61,880 nt of DNA from Rhodospirillaceae bacterium (lineage in GTDB: Bacteria > Pseudomonadota > Alphaproteobacteria > GCA-2721365), in assembly GCA_002721365.1 (NCBI GenBank), contig PBKC01000057.1:1-61880 (forward strand). The letters are read 5' to 3'. A model generated the notes under the pieces. That model searched no databases. It was not told the origin of the DNA and was given only the letters and a program-made list of their open reading frames with translations. A program made the position numbers and the translations under genes. The number at the start of each line of letters is the position of its first letter. Position 1 is the first letter of the stretch. Shown here piece after piece: positions 19,239 through 28,852 of this stretch.

Positions 19239-21836
19239 TCAGCCTTCAATGGTGCGCTTGACCTCTTCGACCTCGAAGGCCTCGATCATGTCGCCTTCGC
19301 GAATGTCCTGGTAGTTCTCGAATGCCATACCGCATTCGTAGCCTTCCTTGACCTCGCGCACCTCGTCCTTGTGGCGCTTCAGAGTGGACAGCGTCCCCTC
19401 GTGGATGACGACATTGTCGCGCAGCAGACGAACCTTGGCGCCACGACGCACCACGCCTTCGGTGACCTCGCAGCCGGCCACCTTGCCGACCTTCGTGATG
19501 TTGAAGACTTGCTTGATCTTCGCGTAGCCGATGAAGGTCTCGCGGATCGTCGGCTTCAGCATGCCCGACAGCGCATCGCGGATGTCTTCGAGCAGGTCGT
19601 AGATCACCGAGTAGTAGCGGATCTCGACGCCGTCGCGACGGGCGAGGGCCCGGGCATTGGCGTCCGCGCGGACGTTGAAGCCGATGACCAGCGCCTTGGA
19701 CGCGGCAGCCAGCGAAATGTCCGATTCGGCGATGCCGCCGACGCCCGACAGCAGGATCCGGACCGAGACCTCGTCGGAGGCCATCTGGCCGATGCTCGAC
19801 AGGATCGCTTCCAGCGAGCCGTGCACGTCCGCCTTGATGACGATCGGGAACTCCTGCACCGACTCTTCGCCGATCTTCGACAGCATCTGTTCGACGGAAC
19901 CGCGCGCCGTCGCCGTGACCATGGCGTCACGCGCCCGGCTCTGACGGAAGCTGGTGACTTCGCGGGCCCGCGATTCGTTCTCGACCACCACCGCTTCGTC
20001 GCCGGCGACGGGGGTGTCGTCAAGGCCCAGAACCTCGACCGGGACCGACGGTCCGGCCTCCTCGACGCGCTGGCCACGGTAGTCCATCAATGCCCGGACG
20101 CGGCCCCACTGGGCCCCGGCGACGAGGATATCGCCGACGCGCAGCGTTCCGCGCTGAACCAGGACCGTGGTGACCACGCCGCGGCCGCGCTCCCGCTTGG
20201 CCTCGACGACGACGCCTTGGGCGGCGCGGTCGGGATTGGCGCGGAGGTCGAGAAGCTCGGCCTGCAGGAGAATCGCTTCCTCGAGCTTGTCGAGATTGAT
20301 GCGCTCCTTGGCCGATACTTCGACGGTCAGAATATCGCCGCCCAGTTCCTCGACGACGAGGTTGTGCTGCAGCAGACCCTGGCGCACCCGATCGGGATTG
20401 GCACCCGGCACGTCCATCTTGTTGATGGCGACGATGATCGGCGTTTCGGCGGCCTGGGCGTGCTGAATGGCCTCGACCGTCTGCGGCATGATCCCGTCGT
20501 CCGCGGCCACGACCAGCACGACCACGTCGGCGGTCTTGCCGCCGCGTGCGCGCATGGACGTGAAGGCGGCATGGCCCGGCGTGTCGAGGAAGGTGATCTG
20601 CGCCCCCGACGACAGCTGAACCTGATAGGCGCCGATATGCTGGGTGATTCCACCGGCTTCCTTCGCGGCGACGTCGGTTTCGCGCAGGGCGTCGAGAAGC
20701 GACGTCTTGCCGTGGTCGACATGGCCCATGACCGTGACGATCGGAGCGCGCGGGATCAAAGCCTCTTCCTGATCCGCCTCGCCACCGAGACCGACCTCGA
20801 CGTCGGATGCGCTTACCCGTTTCGAGCGATGGCCGAATTCACTGACGATCAGCTCCGCCGTGTCGGCGTCGATCGTCTGGTTGATGGTCGCCATGGTGCC
20901 CATGCGCATCAGGAACTTGATGAGCTCGGCGCCGCGGACTGCCATGCGGGAGGCAAGCTCCTGCACGGTGATGGCCTCCGGGATGATGACCTCACGAACG
21001 ACCTTGCGCGAATCGCCGCCGGCCGCTTCGTTCGCGGCCCGGCGTTCACGCTCCCGCGCGCGGCGGACCGAAGCGAGGCTCCGCTGGCGCTCATCGTCGG
21101 ACAGCGCCTGAACGACGGTCATCTTGCCGCCGCGGCGCCGATCGTCGCCACCGCGGCGACCGACCGTCGCTTTCTTGGTGTCGACTCGACCCGGTCGCCG
21201 CGCCGGGCGCGCGGGTGCCGCAGCCGGCCGCTCCTCGGTGGTTTCGGCCGCCGGCTTGGGCCGTGCCGGCCGCGCTTCTTCCTCGGCAGCGGGTGTCGTG
21301 CGCCTGGCCGCCATCTCCTCGGACTTCCGGCGCGCTTCCTCTTCGGCGCGCTTCCGCTCGTCCTCGGCACGACGACGCGCCTCGGCCTCCTCGGCGGCAC
21401 GCGCTTCCTCCTCGGCCTTCTGCCGCGCCTCTTCCTCGGCCTGCAGGCGCGCTTCCTCTTCCTCTCTCGCCCGGCGGTCGGCGTCCAGCTCGGCCTGCAG
21501 GCGCGCTTCCGCGTCGGCCTTGCGGGCGCCCTGAAGCGCCCGGGCGCGCGTCTGGCGCTCGGCGTCGGTCAGCGTGACCTGCCGCTGCTGCTGCTTGCCG
21601 CCGGCCTCGGCCGGAGCGTCACTGCGCGCCGGCTCGGCAGAGGGGGCCGTTTCCGGTCCGCTCTTCCCAGGACGGAAAGTGCGCTTCTTCTTGACCTCCA
21701 CGGTCACGGTCTTCTGGCGGCGGTGCGAGAAGTTCTGCGTCACCTGGCCGCTTTCGACCGTCTTCCGAAGCTCGAGGCGCCCGGGCCGGGAAAGGCCGAG
21801 AACCTTCTTGTCATCGTCCATGTTTTCTTCGCTCAT
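19239..21836 (-). CDS. infB: translation initiation factor IF-2
   Basis: 865 aa GTPase that brings initiator tRNA to the 30S subunit. The N-terminal third is a long, charged, predicted coiled stretch rich in repeated E-E-A-R units (about residues 90-180), typical of alphaproteobacterial IF-2. The G domain begins near residue 370 with [19 protein letters not shown], then [15 protein letters not shown] and INKMDVP. Domains II to IV follow, with [21 protein letters not shown] near the end. It starts in a 4-base overlap with the ylxR-like gene, so translation is coupled. Confidence 0.98.
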   Translation of the reverse strand: MSEENMDDDKKVLGLSRPGRLELRKTVESGQVTQNFSHRRQKTVTVEVKKKRTFRPGKSGPETAPSAEPARSDAPAEAGGKQQQRQVTLTDAERQTRARALQGARKADAEARLQAELDADRRAREEEEARLQAEEEARQKAEEEARAAEEAEARRRAEDERKRAEEEARRKSEEMAARRTTPAAEEEARPARPKPAAETTEERPAAAPARPARRPGRVDTKKATVGRRGGDDRRRGGKMTVVQALSDDERQRSLASVRRARERERRAANEAAGGDSRKVVREVIIPEAITVQELASRMAVRGAELIKFLMRMGTMATINQTIDADTAELIVSEFGHRSKRVSASDVEVGLGGEADQEEALIPRAPIVTVMGHVDHGKTSLLDALRETDVAAKEAGGITQHIGAYQVQLSSGAQITFLDTPGHAAFTSMRARGGKTADVVVLVVAADDGIMPQTVEAIQHAQAAETPIIVAINKMDVPGANPDRVRQGLLQHNLVVEELGGDILTVEVSAKERINLDKLEEAILLQAELLDLRANPDRAAQGVVVEAKRERGRGVVTTVLVQRGTLRVGDILVAGAQWGRVRALMDYRGQRVEEAGPSVPVEVLGLDDTPVAGDEAVVVENESRAREVTSFRQSRARDAMVTATARGSVEQMLSKIGEESVQEFPIVIKADVHGSLEAILSSIGQMASDEVSVRILLSGVGGIAESDISLAAASKALVIGFNVRADANARALARRDGVEIRYYSVIYDLLEDIRDALSGMLKPTIRETFIGYAKIKQVFNITKVGKVAGCEVTEGVVRRGAKVRLLRDNVVIHEGTLSTLKRHKDEVREVKEGYECGMAFENYQDIREGDMIEAFEVEEVKRTIEG

Positions 21837-22501
21837 TTCGTTGCGGGTCCTTCGACCCGTTCAATTCCGTTCGTACGGCCTGCGTCGGCCCGCAGACCCT
21901 GAAGCCGTGCGGCGTCGGCCAGAAAGCTCTCCGCCAGGGGACCCGCCATGACTACGGCGTGGACCACATGCGGCTGACCCATCGCCTCGGACAGTGTCGC
22001 TGCGTCGAACAGCGCCACATGGGCGATCCCCGGAGCAACAGCCGCAGCCAGCCGGGCCAGCTTATCGCGCCCGTCAGCGGCGGCGTCGTGCGCTTCGACA
22101 AGGATGCGCACATCCCCCTGCTTCAAGGCGCCCCGGACCTTCTCGAAGCCCGTGATCGCCGCCCCGGTCCGCCGCGCCAGCCCCAGCCAGCGCAGGCAGC
22201 GCGCCTCGATCAGAGACGCGGCCAAGTCGGCGAGCTTCGGATCGACCGAGACCGCTCCCTTCATGGCCCGTGCGAACAGGTTCTTCGCCATAGCCCGCTC
22301 GATCAACCCGCGATCCGCCTTGATCCACGCGCCCCGCCCCGGCAGGTTGCCCGCCACGTCCGGCACGATCTGCCTTTCCGGCGTCGCGACGAATCGAAGA
22401 AGCTCCGCCTTGTCGCGGACCTCGCCGGAAACGATGCACCGGCGCCGGCTGCCGCCGGTCTCTCCCGCTTCTTCGTTCACAGTCAGCGTATCGCCGTCCA
22501 T
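21833..22501 (-). CDS. YlxR (DUF448)-family RNA-binding protein fused to an L7Ae-like domain
   Basis: 222 aa. The N-terminal YlxR domain has [20 protein letters not shown] and [18 protein letters not shown] (family signature GRGAWV). The C-terminal half ([36 protein letters not shown]) resembles the L7Ae/L30e fold of YlxQ, so the two small Bacillus proteins are joined here, as is usual in alphaproteobacteria. Cytoplasmic, with a likely RNA-binding or regulatory role. Located between nusA and infB in the conserved order, overlapping infB by four bases. Confidence 0.9.
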   Translation of the reverse strand: MDGDTLTVNEEAGETGGSRRRCIVSGEVRDKAELLRFVATPERQIVPDVAGNLPGRGAWIKADRGLIERAMAKNLFARAMKGAVSVDPKLADLAASLIEARCLRWLGLARRTGAAITGFEKVRGALKQGDVRILVEAHDAAADGRDKLARLAAAVAPGIAHVALFDAATLSEAMGQPHVVHAVVMAGPLAESFLADAARLQGLRADAGRTNGIERVEGPATK

Positions 22502-22521
22502 CGGTCGCTTCGCCGGTATCG

Positions 22522-24087
22522 TCAGGCCCCGCTCTCCGCCGGGTTTTCTGCTTCTTCCGCGGGGGTCTCCTGATCCTCGTCGCCGAACCAGTGCGCCCGT
22601 GCCGCCATGATGACGTTGTTGGCTTCGTCCTCCGAAAGCTCGTTCGCGCCGACAATGTCGCGCAGTTCGTCGCCGGCCAGATCGCCAAGGTCGTCCAGGG
22701 TTTTCACGCCCTGCTCGCCCAGCTTGACCAGCATGCCCGGGGTCAGGCCCTCGATCGCCGCGAGATCGTCGGAAACGCCCAGCTCCTGCCGGCGTCCCTC
22801 GTACTCCTCGTCACGCGCGGCAAGATAGTCGCGTGCGCGCGCGCCCAACTCGACGGCGATGCCTTCGTCGAAGCCTTCGATCTCCGCCAGTTCCTCCGGG
22901 TCGATGTAAGCGACCGCCTCGACGGAGTTGAAGCCCTCGGTCACCAATAGATGGGCGATCACGTCGTCGACGTTCAAGGCGTCGATGAAAAGCTGCGACG
23001 CGGTGCGGAATTCCTCGACGCGGCGCTCGGATTCCTCGCCCTCGGTCAGGATGTCGATGTCCCAGCCGGTCAGGACCGAGGCCAGCCTTACGTTCTGACC
23101 ACGCCGGCCGATGGCCAGGCTCAACTGGTCGTCGGGGACGACGACTTCGATACGATGGGCGTCCTCGTCCAGCACCACCTTGGTCACCTCGGCCGGCGCC
23201 AGCGCGTTGACGATGAACGTCGCCGGGTCGGGGGACCACTGGATGATGTCGATCTTCTCGCCCTGCAGTTCGGTCACCACCGCCTGGACACGGCTGCCGC
23301 GCATGCCGACGCAGGCGCCGACCGGATCGATGCCGTAGTCGTTCGACACGACCGCGATCTTGGCGCGGCTACCGGGATCGCGCGCCACCGATTTGATCTC
23401 GATGATGCCGTCATAGATTTCCGGCACTTCCTGCGCGAACAGCTTGGCCATGAAGTCCGGATGGGTCCGCGACAGGAAGATCTGCGGGCCCCGCGGCTCC
23501 TTGCGGACGTCGAGGATCAGTGCCCGAACCCGCTCGCCGTTGCGGAAATTCTCCCGCGGGATCAGCTCCTCGCGGCGCAGGACGGCTTCGGCCCGACCCA
23601 GGTCGACGATCACGTTGCCGTACTCGACGCGTTTGACCAGCCCGTTGGCGACCTCGCCGACGCGATGCTGGTATTCCTCGTACTGACGGTTGCGTTCGGC
23701 TTCGCGGACCTTCTGGACGATGACCTGCTTCGCCGCCTGGGCCGCTACGCGCCCCAGGTCGATCGGCGGCAGGGGGTCGACGATCACGTCGCCCGGCTGC
23801 GCGTTCGGCAGGACGTGGCGTGCGTCCTCGACCGAGATCTGCGTGTCTTCGTTCTCGACCTCGTCGGTCACTTCGCGGATGCGCGCCAAGCGGATCTCGC
23901 CCGATGTCCGGTCGATCTCGGCCCGGATCTCGAGCTCCTGACCGTATTTCCGGCGCCCGGCGGTCTGGATCGCCTGCTCCATCGCCTCGAGGACCATGTC
24001 GCGGTCGATCCCCTTGTCGCGGGCGACCGCGTCGGCGACCTGCAGCAGTTCAGGCCGTGTCAGGCTGCTTCCACTATCGGTTTGCAT
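22522..24087 (-). CDS. nusA: transcription termination/antitermination protein NusA
   Basis: 521 aa. The N-terminal RNA polymerase-binding domain is followed by an S1 domain (NGLVKRVEYGNVIVDLGRAEAVLRREE) and two KH domains (VGACVGMRGSRVQAVVTEL and SLAIGRRGQNVRLAS). The C-terminus has two helix-hairpin-helix-like acidic repeats, the AR-type region found in proteobacterial NusA. ATG at 24087, five bases after the rimP stop, so the two are co-translated. NusA autoregulates its operon in E. coli, relevant to the terminator found before rimP. Confidence 0.97.
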   Translation of the reverse strand: MQTDSGSSLTRPELLQVADAVARDKGIDRDMVLEAMEQAIQTAGRRKYGQELEIRAEIDRTSGEIRLARIREVTDEVENEDTQISVEDARHVLPNAQPGDVIVDPLPPIDLGRVAAQAAKQVIVQKVREAERNRQYEEYQHRVGEVANGLVKRVEYGNVIVDLGRAEAVLRREELIPRENFRNGERVRALILDVRKEPRGPQIFLSRTHPDFMAKLFAQEVPEIYDGIIEIKSVARDPGSRAKIAVVSNDYGIDPVGACVGMRGSRVQAVVTELQGEKIDIIQWSPDPATFIVNALAPAEVTKVVLDEDAHRIEVVVPDDQLSLAIGRRGQNVRLASVLTGWDIDILTEGEESERRVEEFRTASQLFIDALNVDDVIAHLLVTEGFNSVEAVAYIDPEELAEIEGFDEGIAVELGARARDYLAARDEEYEGRRQELGVSDDLAAIEGLTPGMLVKLGEQGVKTLDDLGDLAGDELRDIVGANELSEDEANNVIMAARAHWFGDEDQETPAEEAENPAESGA

Positions 24088-24092
24088 CGGTG

Positions 24093-24602
24093 CTATTCGT
24101 TCGCCCTTCCGGCATGTGCCGCAATCAGTTCATCCGTCAACAGCAGCTTCGCGTCCCTTATGTCCGCGAAGGGCAGCACGACGTCGTCTCCCCCATCGAG
24201 GCGCATACGGATATGCGCGTCGGCGAAGCCGAGCAGCTTGCCGCGAAACCGGCGTCGCCCGTTGATCGGCGTCTCCATCTCGACCTTTGCATCGAAGCCC
24301 GCGAAACGCTCGAAATCGCGGGGCTTCACCAGCGGTCGGTCGATGCCCGGTGAACTCACCTCCAGCTGGTACGAGCCGGCTATCGGGTCCTCGACGTCGA
24401 GGATGGCCGATACCGCGTGGCTGATATCCGCACAGTCCTCGACCGTCATCGCCGCGTCGTCGATCCGCTCGGCCATGACCTGCAGGGTCATGTTGCGCCC
24501 ACCGAGCATACGGACACGAACCACGGAATAGCCCATGTCCTCCAGGGTGGGCGCGAGCAGCGCTTCGATCGCTCGCGCCTGGTCAGGATTCAGTGCAGAC
24601 AC
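24093..24602 (-). CDS. rimP: ribosome maturation factor RimP
   Basis: 169 aa with this start. The conserved N-terminal domain reads AIEALLAPTLEDMGYSVVRVRML, then YQLEVSSPGIDRPLVKPRDFERF (signature SSPGxDRPL) and the C-terminal SH3-like part with KLLGFADAHIRM. It acts in 30S assembly. The start is uncertain because no ATG is available: GTG at 24602 (chosen), GTG at 24608, CTG at 24596 after GGAGG, and TTG at 24629 are all in frame. First gene of the rimP-nusA-ylxR-infB run. Confidence 0.88.
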   Translation of the reverse strand: MSALNPDQARAIEALLAPTLEDMGYSVVRVRMLGGRNMTLQVMAERIDDAAMTVEDCADISHAVSAILDVEDPIAGSYQLEVSSPGIDRPLVKPRDFERFAGFDAKVEMETPINGRRRFRGKLLGFADAHIRMRLDGGDDVVLPFADIRDAKLLLTDELIAAHAGRANE

Positions 24603-24631
24603 CTCCACAAACTGCAAGCCGTCGCACAAAC

Positions 24632-24654
24632 AAAAAAGTGGGCACGCGGCCCAC
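24632..24654 (-). terminator. intrinsic terminator in the rimP leader (possible attenuator)
   Basis: On the minus strand a stem GTGGGC/GCCCAC with a 5-base loop is followed directly by six T. It lies 30 bases before the rimP start and downstream of a good promoter (-10 at 24699-24704), so transcripts must read through it to reach rimP. A second small hairpin GTCGAG/CTCGAC (24666-24680) lies upstream. Confidence 0.65.
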
Positions 24655-24698
24655 GGTCCAATCTTGTCGAGCGACTCGACTCAGTGAGTTATGCGCGA

Positions 24699-24726
24699 AA
24701 TATACGAAAAAAGCCGCTCGCTTCAA
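24699..24726 (-). promoter_or_regulatory. promoter of the rimP-nusA-infB operon
   Basis: On the minus strand TTGAAG (24721-24726) and TATATT (24699-24704, 5 of 6 to TATAAT) are separated by 16 bases. The predicted start near 24691 gives a leader of about 90 nt that includes two hairpins. Confidence 0.6.
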
Positions 24727-24760
24727 GCTCTTTCGCAGCTTCGGACGGCTGCAGAGAACG

Positions 24761-25465
24761 TCATAGACGGCGGAATTCGAGGAATGCCGGGGTGCGCCCG
24801 GCGGCACGCGCCTTCTCTTCGTAACGGGTCGCAACGGCTTCCGCCGGACGCTCCCGCCAGTCGGCCGGGCGGCGTGCCGTCCACGCGAAGTCGGGGTGCC
24901 CGATCAGATGGGCGAGCATCCAGCGACAGTAGCCCATATGGTCGGTGGCAAGGCGGAGAAGGCCGCCTGGAACCAGCACGCGCGCCAGATCGGCGATCGT
25001 TTCCGGCGAGACGATCCGACGGCGATGATGGCGCGCCTTGGGCCAAGGATCGGGGAAAAGGATGTAGCAGCGCCCGATCGACGCCGTGGGCAAGCGTTCG
25101 AGGAGGTCGCGGGCGTCGTCCGGCCAAAGCCGCAGATTGTCGAGGCCCCGGTCGGCGGCTACGGCGACCAGTTTCGCCGTCCCTTCCATGAAGGGCTCGC
25201 TGCCGATGAACCCGATCTCGGGATGGGCCTCGGCCATATGGGCGAGATGCTCGCCGCCGCCGAATCCGATCTCCACCCACACATCGTCGACGGGGTGGGG
25301 AAAGAGAGAGGCCGGCGGATCGTCCCGCTCTTCGGATGAAAGCGAAAGCCGCGGCAGATGCTCGGTGACGAGCATCCGCATTCGCGGCCGGAGGCGCCGC
25401 CCGCGCCGACGGCCGTAAAGGTTCCGTCGGCGCGGGGCGAGGCCCGACTCGGCTTCGTCGATCAG
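24761..25465 (-). CDS. trmB: tRNA (guanine-N7)-methyltransferase
   Basis: 234 aa with the CTG start proposed here. It makes m7G46 in tRNA using SAM. SAM-binding [14 protein letters not shown] and the family signature FPDPWPK are intact, as is [15 protein letters not shown]. The conserved N-terminal segment [13 protein letters not shown] lies upstream of the first in-frame ATG (25379-25381), yet no ATG, GTG or TTG occurs between it and metK. The only nearby candidate is a CTG (25463-25465) overlapping the metK stop. Translation is probably coupled to metK, which supplies SAM. Confidence 0.88.
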   Translation of the reverse strand: MIDEAESGLAPRRRNLYGRRRGRRLRPRMRMLVTEHLPRLSLSSEERDDPPASLFPHPVDDVWVEIGFGGGEHLAHMAEAHPEIGFIGSEPFMEGTAKLVAVAADRGLDNLRLWPDDARDLLERLPTASIGRCYILFPDPWPKARHHRRRIVSPETIADLARVLVPGGLLRLATDHMGYCRWMLAHLIGHPDFAWTARRPADWRERPAEAVATRYEEKARAAGRTPAFLEFRRL

Positions 25466-26628
25466 CTGACTTCGGCGCGCAGGGCGTCGGCGATGTCCGT
25501 CTTCTCCCAGGAGAAGCCGCCATCGGCTTCCGGCGCACGGCCGAAATGGCCATAGGCCGCCGTCCGGGCATAGATCGGGCGATTGAGGTGCAGATGCGTG
25601 CGGATGCCGCGCGGCGACAGGTCGACGAGGCGCTGAAGGGCATCGGCCAGCACGTTCTCCGGTACCTTGCCCGTGCCCTCGGTATTCACGTAGACCGACA
25701 GCGGCTTCGAAACGCCGATGGCGTAGGCAAGCTGGATCGTGCAGCGCTCGGCGAGATCGGCCGCGACCACGTTCTTGGCCAGGTAGCGCGCCGCGTATGC
25801 GGCCGAGCGGTCGACCTTGCTCGGGTCCTTGCCCGAGAACGCGCCGCCACCGTGCGGCGCCCAGCCGCCATAGGTGTCGACGATGATCTTGCGGCCCGTG
25901 AGCCCGGCGTCGCCGTCCGGTCCGCCGATGACGAAGCGGCCGGTCGGATTGACGTAGAAGTTCTCCTCGTCGCACATCCAGCCATCGGGCAGCACGTCGA
26001 CGACATGCGGGCGGACGATCTCGCGTATCCGGTCCTGGTCGACGTCGGGGTGGTGCTGCGTCGAGACGACCACCGAAGTCGCGCGGACGGGCTTGCCGTT
26101 CTCGTACTGCAGCGTCACCTGGCTCTTCGCATCGGGGCCCAGATAGGGCTCGGCGCCCGAATGGCGGGCTTCGGCCAGCGAATGCAGGATCTTGTGCGAG
26201 AAGTGGATCGGGGCGGGCATCAGCGCCTCGGTCTCACGACATGCGAAGCCGAACATGATGCCCTGGTCGCCAGCGCCTTCGTCCTTGTTGCCCGCGGAGT
26301 CGACGCCTTGCGCGATGTCCGCGGACTGGCTGTGCAGATGGACCTCCACTTTGGCATTTTTCCAATGGAAGCCGTCCTGCTCGTATCCGATGTCGCGGAC
26401 TGCGGCGCGCGCGATCTCCTCGATCTCCTTCTTGTCGATGACCGGACCGCGCGTTTCACCGGCGATGACGATCAGGTTGGTCGTCGTCAGGGTCTCGGCG
26501 GCAACGCGCGACATGGGTTCGGCAGTCAGATAGGCGTCGACGATCGCGTCGGAGATACGGTCGCACACCTTATCGGGGTGGCCTTCGGACACGGATTCGC
26601 TGGTGAACAGGAAGTCGGACCTCGACAT
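25462..26628 (-). CDS. metK: S-adenosylmethionine synthetase
   Basis: 388 aa. It forms SAM from methionine and ATP. Signatures are [24 protein letters not shown] at the N-terminus, the ATP-binding hexapeptide-type [12 protein letters not shown], and the P-loop-like [19 protein letters not shown]. Full length. ATG start. It overlaps the proposed trmB start. It is preceded by an approximately 250-base spacer without a gene, beyond which lies a LysR gene rather than the usual xre neighbour. Confidence 0.97.
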   Translation of the reverse strand: MSRSDFLFTSESVSEGHPDKVCDRISDAIVDAYLTAEPMSRVAAETLTTTNLIVIAGETRGPVIDKKEIEEIARAAVRDIGYEQDGFHWKNAKVEVHLHSQSADIAQGVDSAGNKDEGAGDQGIMFGFACRETEALMPAPIHFSHKILHSLAEARHSGAEPYLGPDAKSQVTLQYENGKPVRATSVVVSTQHHPDVDQDRIREIVRPHVVDVLPDGWMCDEENFYVNPTGRFVIGGPDGDAGLTGRKIIVDTYGGWAPHGGGAFSGKDPSKVDRSAAYAARYLAKNVVAADLAERCTIQLAYAIGVSKPLSVYVNTEGTGKVPENVLADALQRLVDLSPRGIRTHLHLNRPIYARTAAYGHFGRAPEADGGFSWEKTDIADALRAEVS

Positions 26629-26769
26629 GTATCGCCCTCGCTAAAAAATGAACGGAACAGGATGGGCGCCCGTGTTTGCGCCGGCCGACAAGGGCTGGCG
26701 AAGGATAGAACCTTGGCTGCGCGATCGCTACGCCGCGCCAACGCGGGCGCAGAAAGAAGTCGCCCGGCG

Positions 26770-26799
26770 ATCATATCCGTAACCGGATCTGGGCGAAAA
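26770..26799 (-). promoter_or_regulatory. possible metK promoter with a long leader
   Basis: TATGAT (26770-26775, minus strand) is a 5-of-6 -10; the only candidate -35 is a weak TTTTCG (26794-26799) 18 bases away. A start near 26763 would give about 135 nt of leader before metK. I compared it from memory with SAM-II and SAM/SAH riboswitch consensus sequences and saw no match. The rest of 26629-26876 holds GC-rich inverted repeats but no gene. Confidence 0.25.
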
Positions 26800-26876
26800 C
26801 GCGGTGCGGAGACTAGAGGGCAGGGCGGCCGGCGTCAACATGGCGCCGGTCGAAGGGGGCGTCCAGCGCCCGAACC

Positions 26877-27743
26877 TTACGCCGCGTCCCGCAGCAGGGC
26901 GTGGAATCGGGCTGCCATCGTCGTTGGCGGCAGGCCATCGGGCTTCACCACGAAAAGCGTCTTTTTCAAGGGAGCGCCCGCGAGGTCGATCGCCCTCAGG
27001 CTGCCGGCTGTCACTTCGTCATGGACGGCCGCGCGCATGACCAGAGAGATTCCGAGGCCGGCACGCACCGCTTCCTTCACGGCCGCGGTGCTGCCGAGCG
27101 TCATCGATATCGTCACCCGGTCGGCCGCTTCGCCGAAGGCCTCGCGCAGAAGGCGCCCGGTGCCGGTTCCCGGCTCTCCCCCGATCATCGGGGTCTCCAG
27201 CAGTTCGGCCGGCGGAATCGTCGCTTCACCGGCCCAAGGATGGTGAGGCGGGACGATCACCACGAGCTGTTCCTGCCGCCACGGTTCGGCGTGACAGCCG
27301 GGGCGCCCGTCCCACCATTCCATGATCGCGAGGTCGATGTCGCCGCATTCGACCCGGTCGGCGATCTCGGGATTGGTCGCGATCACGAGTTCGGCGGTGA
27401 CTCCCGCACGGACCCGAAAATCCCCGAGCAGGCGCGGCAGCAGATATGTGCCGATGTTACCGCCGGCACCGACGACCAATGAGCGGTCGGAGACCGAGGC
27501 GATCGCTCGGCTTTCGGCGTGGAGAAGCCGCAATGCGTGCGGAAGAAAGCGGGCGCCGGCGGGCGTGGGTTGCGCGCCGTTGCGGCTCCGCACGATCAGC
27601 CGGGCGCCAAGTTCGGTCTCGAGCTTGCGGACGAGTTGGGTGACCGTCGGCTGCGCGCAGCCCAGCCGCTTCGCGGCTTCGAGAAAACCGCCCGCTTCCA
27701 AGACGGTGGCGAAGGCGCGGACCTGGGCGAGGTTTAGCGTCAT
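26877..27743 (-). CDS. LysR family transcriptional regulator
   Basis: 288 aa. The N-terminal helix-turn-helix is MTLNLAQVRAFATVLEAGGF, AAKRLGCAQPTVTQLVRKLETELGARL, followed by a type 2 periplasmic-binding-like effector domain (VGAGGNIGTYLLPRLLGDFR). ATG at 27741-27743 overlaps the stop of the PtxD-like gene by four bases, so the two are co-translated. In Pseudomonas stutzeri the phosphite gene ptxD is likewise followed by a LysR gene, ptxE (established), so this is probably the regulator of the cassette. The palindromic AT-rich divergent spacer upstream is its likely operator. Confidence 0.9.
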   Translation of the reverse strand: MTLNLAQVRAFATVLEAGGFLEAAKRLGCAQPTVTQLVRKLETELGARLIVRSRNGAQPTPAGARFLPHALRLLHAESRAIASVSDRSLVVGAGGNIGTYLLPRLLGDFRVRAGVTAELVIATNPEIADRVECGDIDLAIMEWWDGRPGCHAEPWRQEQLVVIVPPHHPWAGEATIPPAELLETPMIGGEPGTGTGRLLREAFGEAADRVTISMTLGSTAAVKEAVRAGLGISLVMRAAVHDEVTAGSLRAIDLAGAPLKKTLFVVKPDGLPPTTMAARFHALLRDAA

Positions 27744-28741
27744 TGGCGCGACTCCGGATCGTTGATGGCGCAGCGTGGCCGGCGACCTTCCAAGCAATCG
27801 ACGATGTTGAGGGCCGCTTCGGTGACGATCGCGCGGCGCGCATCGGCGACGGCGGACCCGAGATGGGGGGTGAGGACGGTCCTGTCGGGCATGGCCCGCA
27901 GCCGGTCGGGAACCGTCCTGGGGCGATCGGCACGGGACATGTCTTCGAACGCGAAGACATCTGCGGCATAGCCACCGAGACGGCCCTCTTCGAGGAAGTC
28001 GGCGACCGCTTCCTCGTCGACCAGCGAGCCGCGCGCCGCGTTGATGAGTAGGCAGCCCGGGCGGAGTGTGGCGAGCAAGCGCCGGTTGACGAGATGGACC
28101 GACCGCGGCTCCAGCGGCAAGGCGAGGACCAGGATGTCGGCTTCCGCTGCCATCACTGCGAGGCGGCGGCGCTCGACGGCCAGCAGCCTCTCCTCGGTCG
28201 GTGGCAAAGGGTGATCGTCCACATAGAGGAGCCGGCATCCGAAGGCGCGAAGACGCCGGGCGAGAGCGCGGCCCAGAGTGCCCATCCCGACAATCCCGAC
28301 CGTCGCGCCTTCCAGGCCACGGCCAAACAGTATCGGGCGCCAGCCCGTGAATCCGCCGCTACGGACGAGGCGGTCTCCGGTGACGAGATTTCTCGACAGT
28401 GCCAGCAATAGACCGACCGCGAGGTCCGCGGTGGGCGCGCTGAGGAGGTCGGGGACGACGCTCACCCAAATGCCGCGCCGGGAGCAGGCGGCGACGTCGA
28501 TGTTGTCCGCTCCCTTCAAGGCGCCGGCGACGATCTGCAGGGACCGGCACCTCCGCAGCAGGTCGTCGTCCACCGCATCGGTCATGAAGGCGAGAATGCC
28601 GAACGCCTCCCCAGACCGTTCGATCAGTTCCTTCCGGCTCCAGGGCGCCGGTCGATCATTGGCGACGACGTCGGCATGCGGCGTCAGCACGCTGATGGCG
28701 GCCGGTTCGGCAAGGTTGGTGACGACGACTTTGGGGCGGAT
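27740..28741 (-). CDS. PtxD-like phosphonate (phosphite) dehydrogenase, D-2-hydroxyacid dehydrogenase superfamily
   Basis: 333 aa counted from an ATC at 28739-28741. Numbered from that codon, residues important in PtxD fall at the same positions: Met53, Lys76, Trp134, Arg237 and Glu266. His293 and Arg302 are shifted by one against PtxD His292 and Arg301. The NAD motif GIVGMGTLG starts near residue 149, and Asp175 suits NAD. PtxD oxidises phosphite to phosphate. The spacing GGGAG-7 bases-ATC is ideal, but ATC is not a normal start; a TTG 57 bases upstream overlaps the likely -35. A different 2-hydroxyacid substrate cannot be excluded. Confidence 0.7.
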   Translation of the reverse strand: MRPKVVVTNLAEPAAISVLTPHADVVANDRPAPWSRKELIERSGEAFGILAFMTDAVDDDLLRRCRSLQIVAGALKGADNIDVAACSRRGIWVSVVPDLLSAPTADLAVGLLLALSRNLVTGDRLVRSGGFTGWRPILFGRGLEGATVGIVGMGTLGRALARRLRAFGCRLLYVDDHPLPPTEERLLAVERRRLAVMAAEADILVLALPLEPRSVHLVNRRLLATLRPGCLLINAARGSLVDEEAVADFLEEGRLGGYAADVFAFEDMSRADRPRTVPDRLRAMPDRTVLTPHLGSAVADARRAIVTEAALNIVDCLEGRRPRCAINDPESRQ

Positions 28742-28852
28742 TGCCCTTCTCCCTCTAATATATTTAATAATATAATTTATTATGGAAATATATTGCAATT
28801 CGTTATTTATGGCGCGGGTTTCTGATGCCAGAGCTGCCAATGAGGTTTCGCC
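28742..28852. promoter_or_regulatory. AT-rich divergent promoter region between the PtxD-like and MFS genes
   Basis: About 110 bases, strikingly AT-rich against GC-rich surroundings. On the minus strand TTGCAA (28793-28798) and TATATT (28769-28774) are separated by 18 bases, giving a start near 28762 just ahead of the AGAGGGAGAAGG ribosome-binding site (28745-28756). On the plus strand TATAAT occurs at 28771-28776. Overlapping AT palindromes fit LysR-type binding. Confidence 0.5.

Noticed and set aside
19035..21902. A 955-codon plus-strand open frame opposite infB
   Set aside because: The minus strand encodes an intact, easily recognised IF-2. The plus frame is low-complexity Asp/Arg/Val-rich and is a GC-driven shadow.
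24630..24760. Initiator tRNA gene upstream of rimP, as in E. coli metY-rimP
   Set aside because: No cloverleaf or CCA-type 3' end could be drawn. The region holds a promoter and terminator instead.
26629..26876. Possible SAM-sensing riboswitch before metK
   Set aside because: The expected core sequences of SAM-II or SAM/SAH riboswitches were not seen. A covariance-model search would be needed to reopen this.
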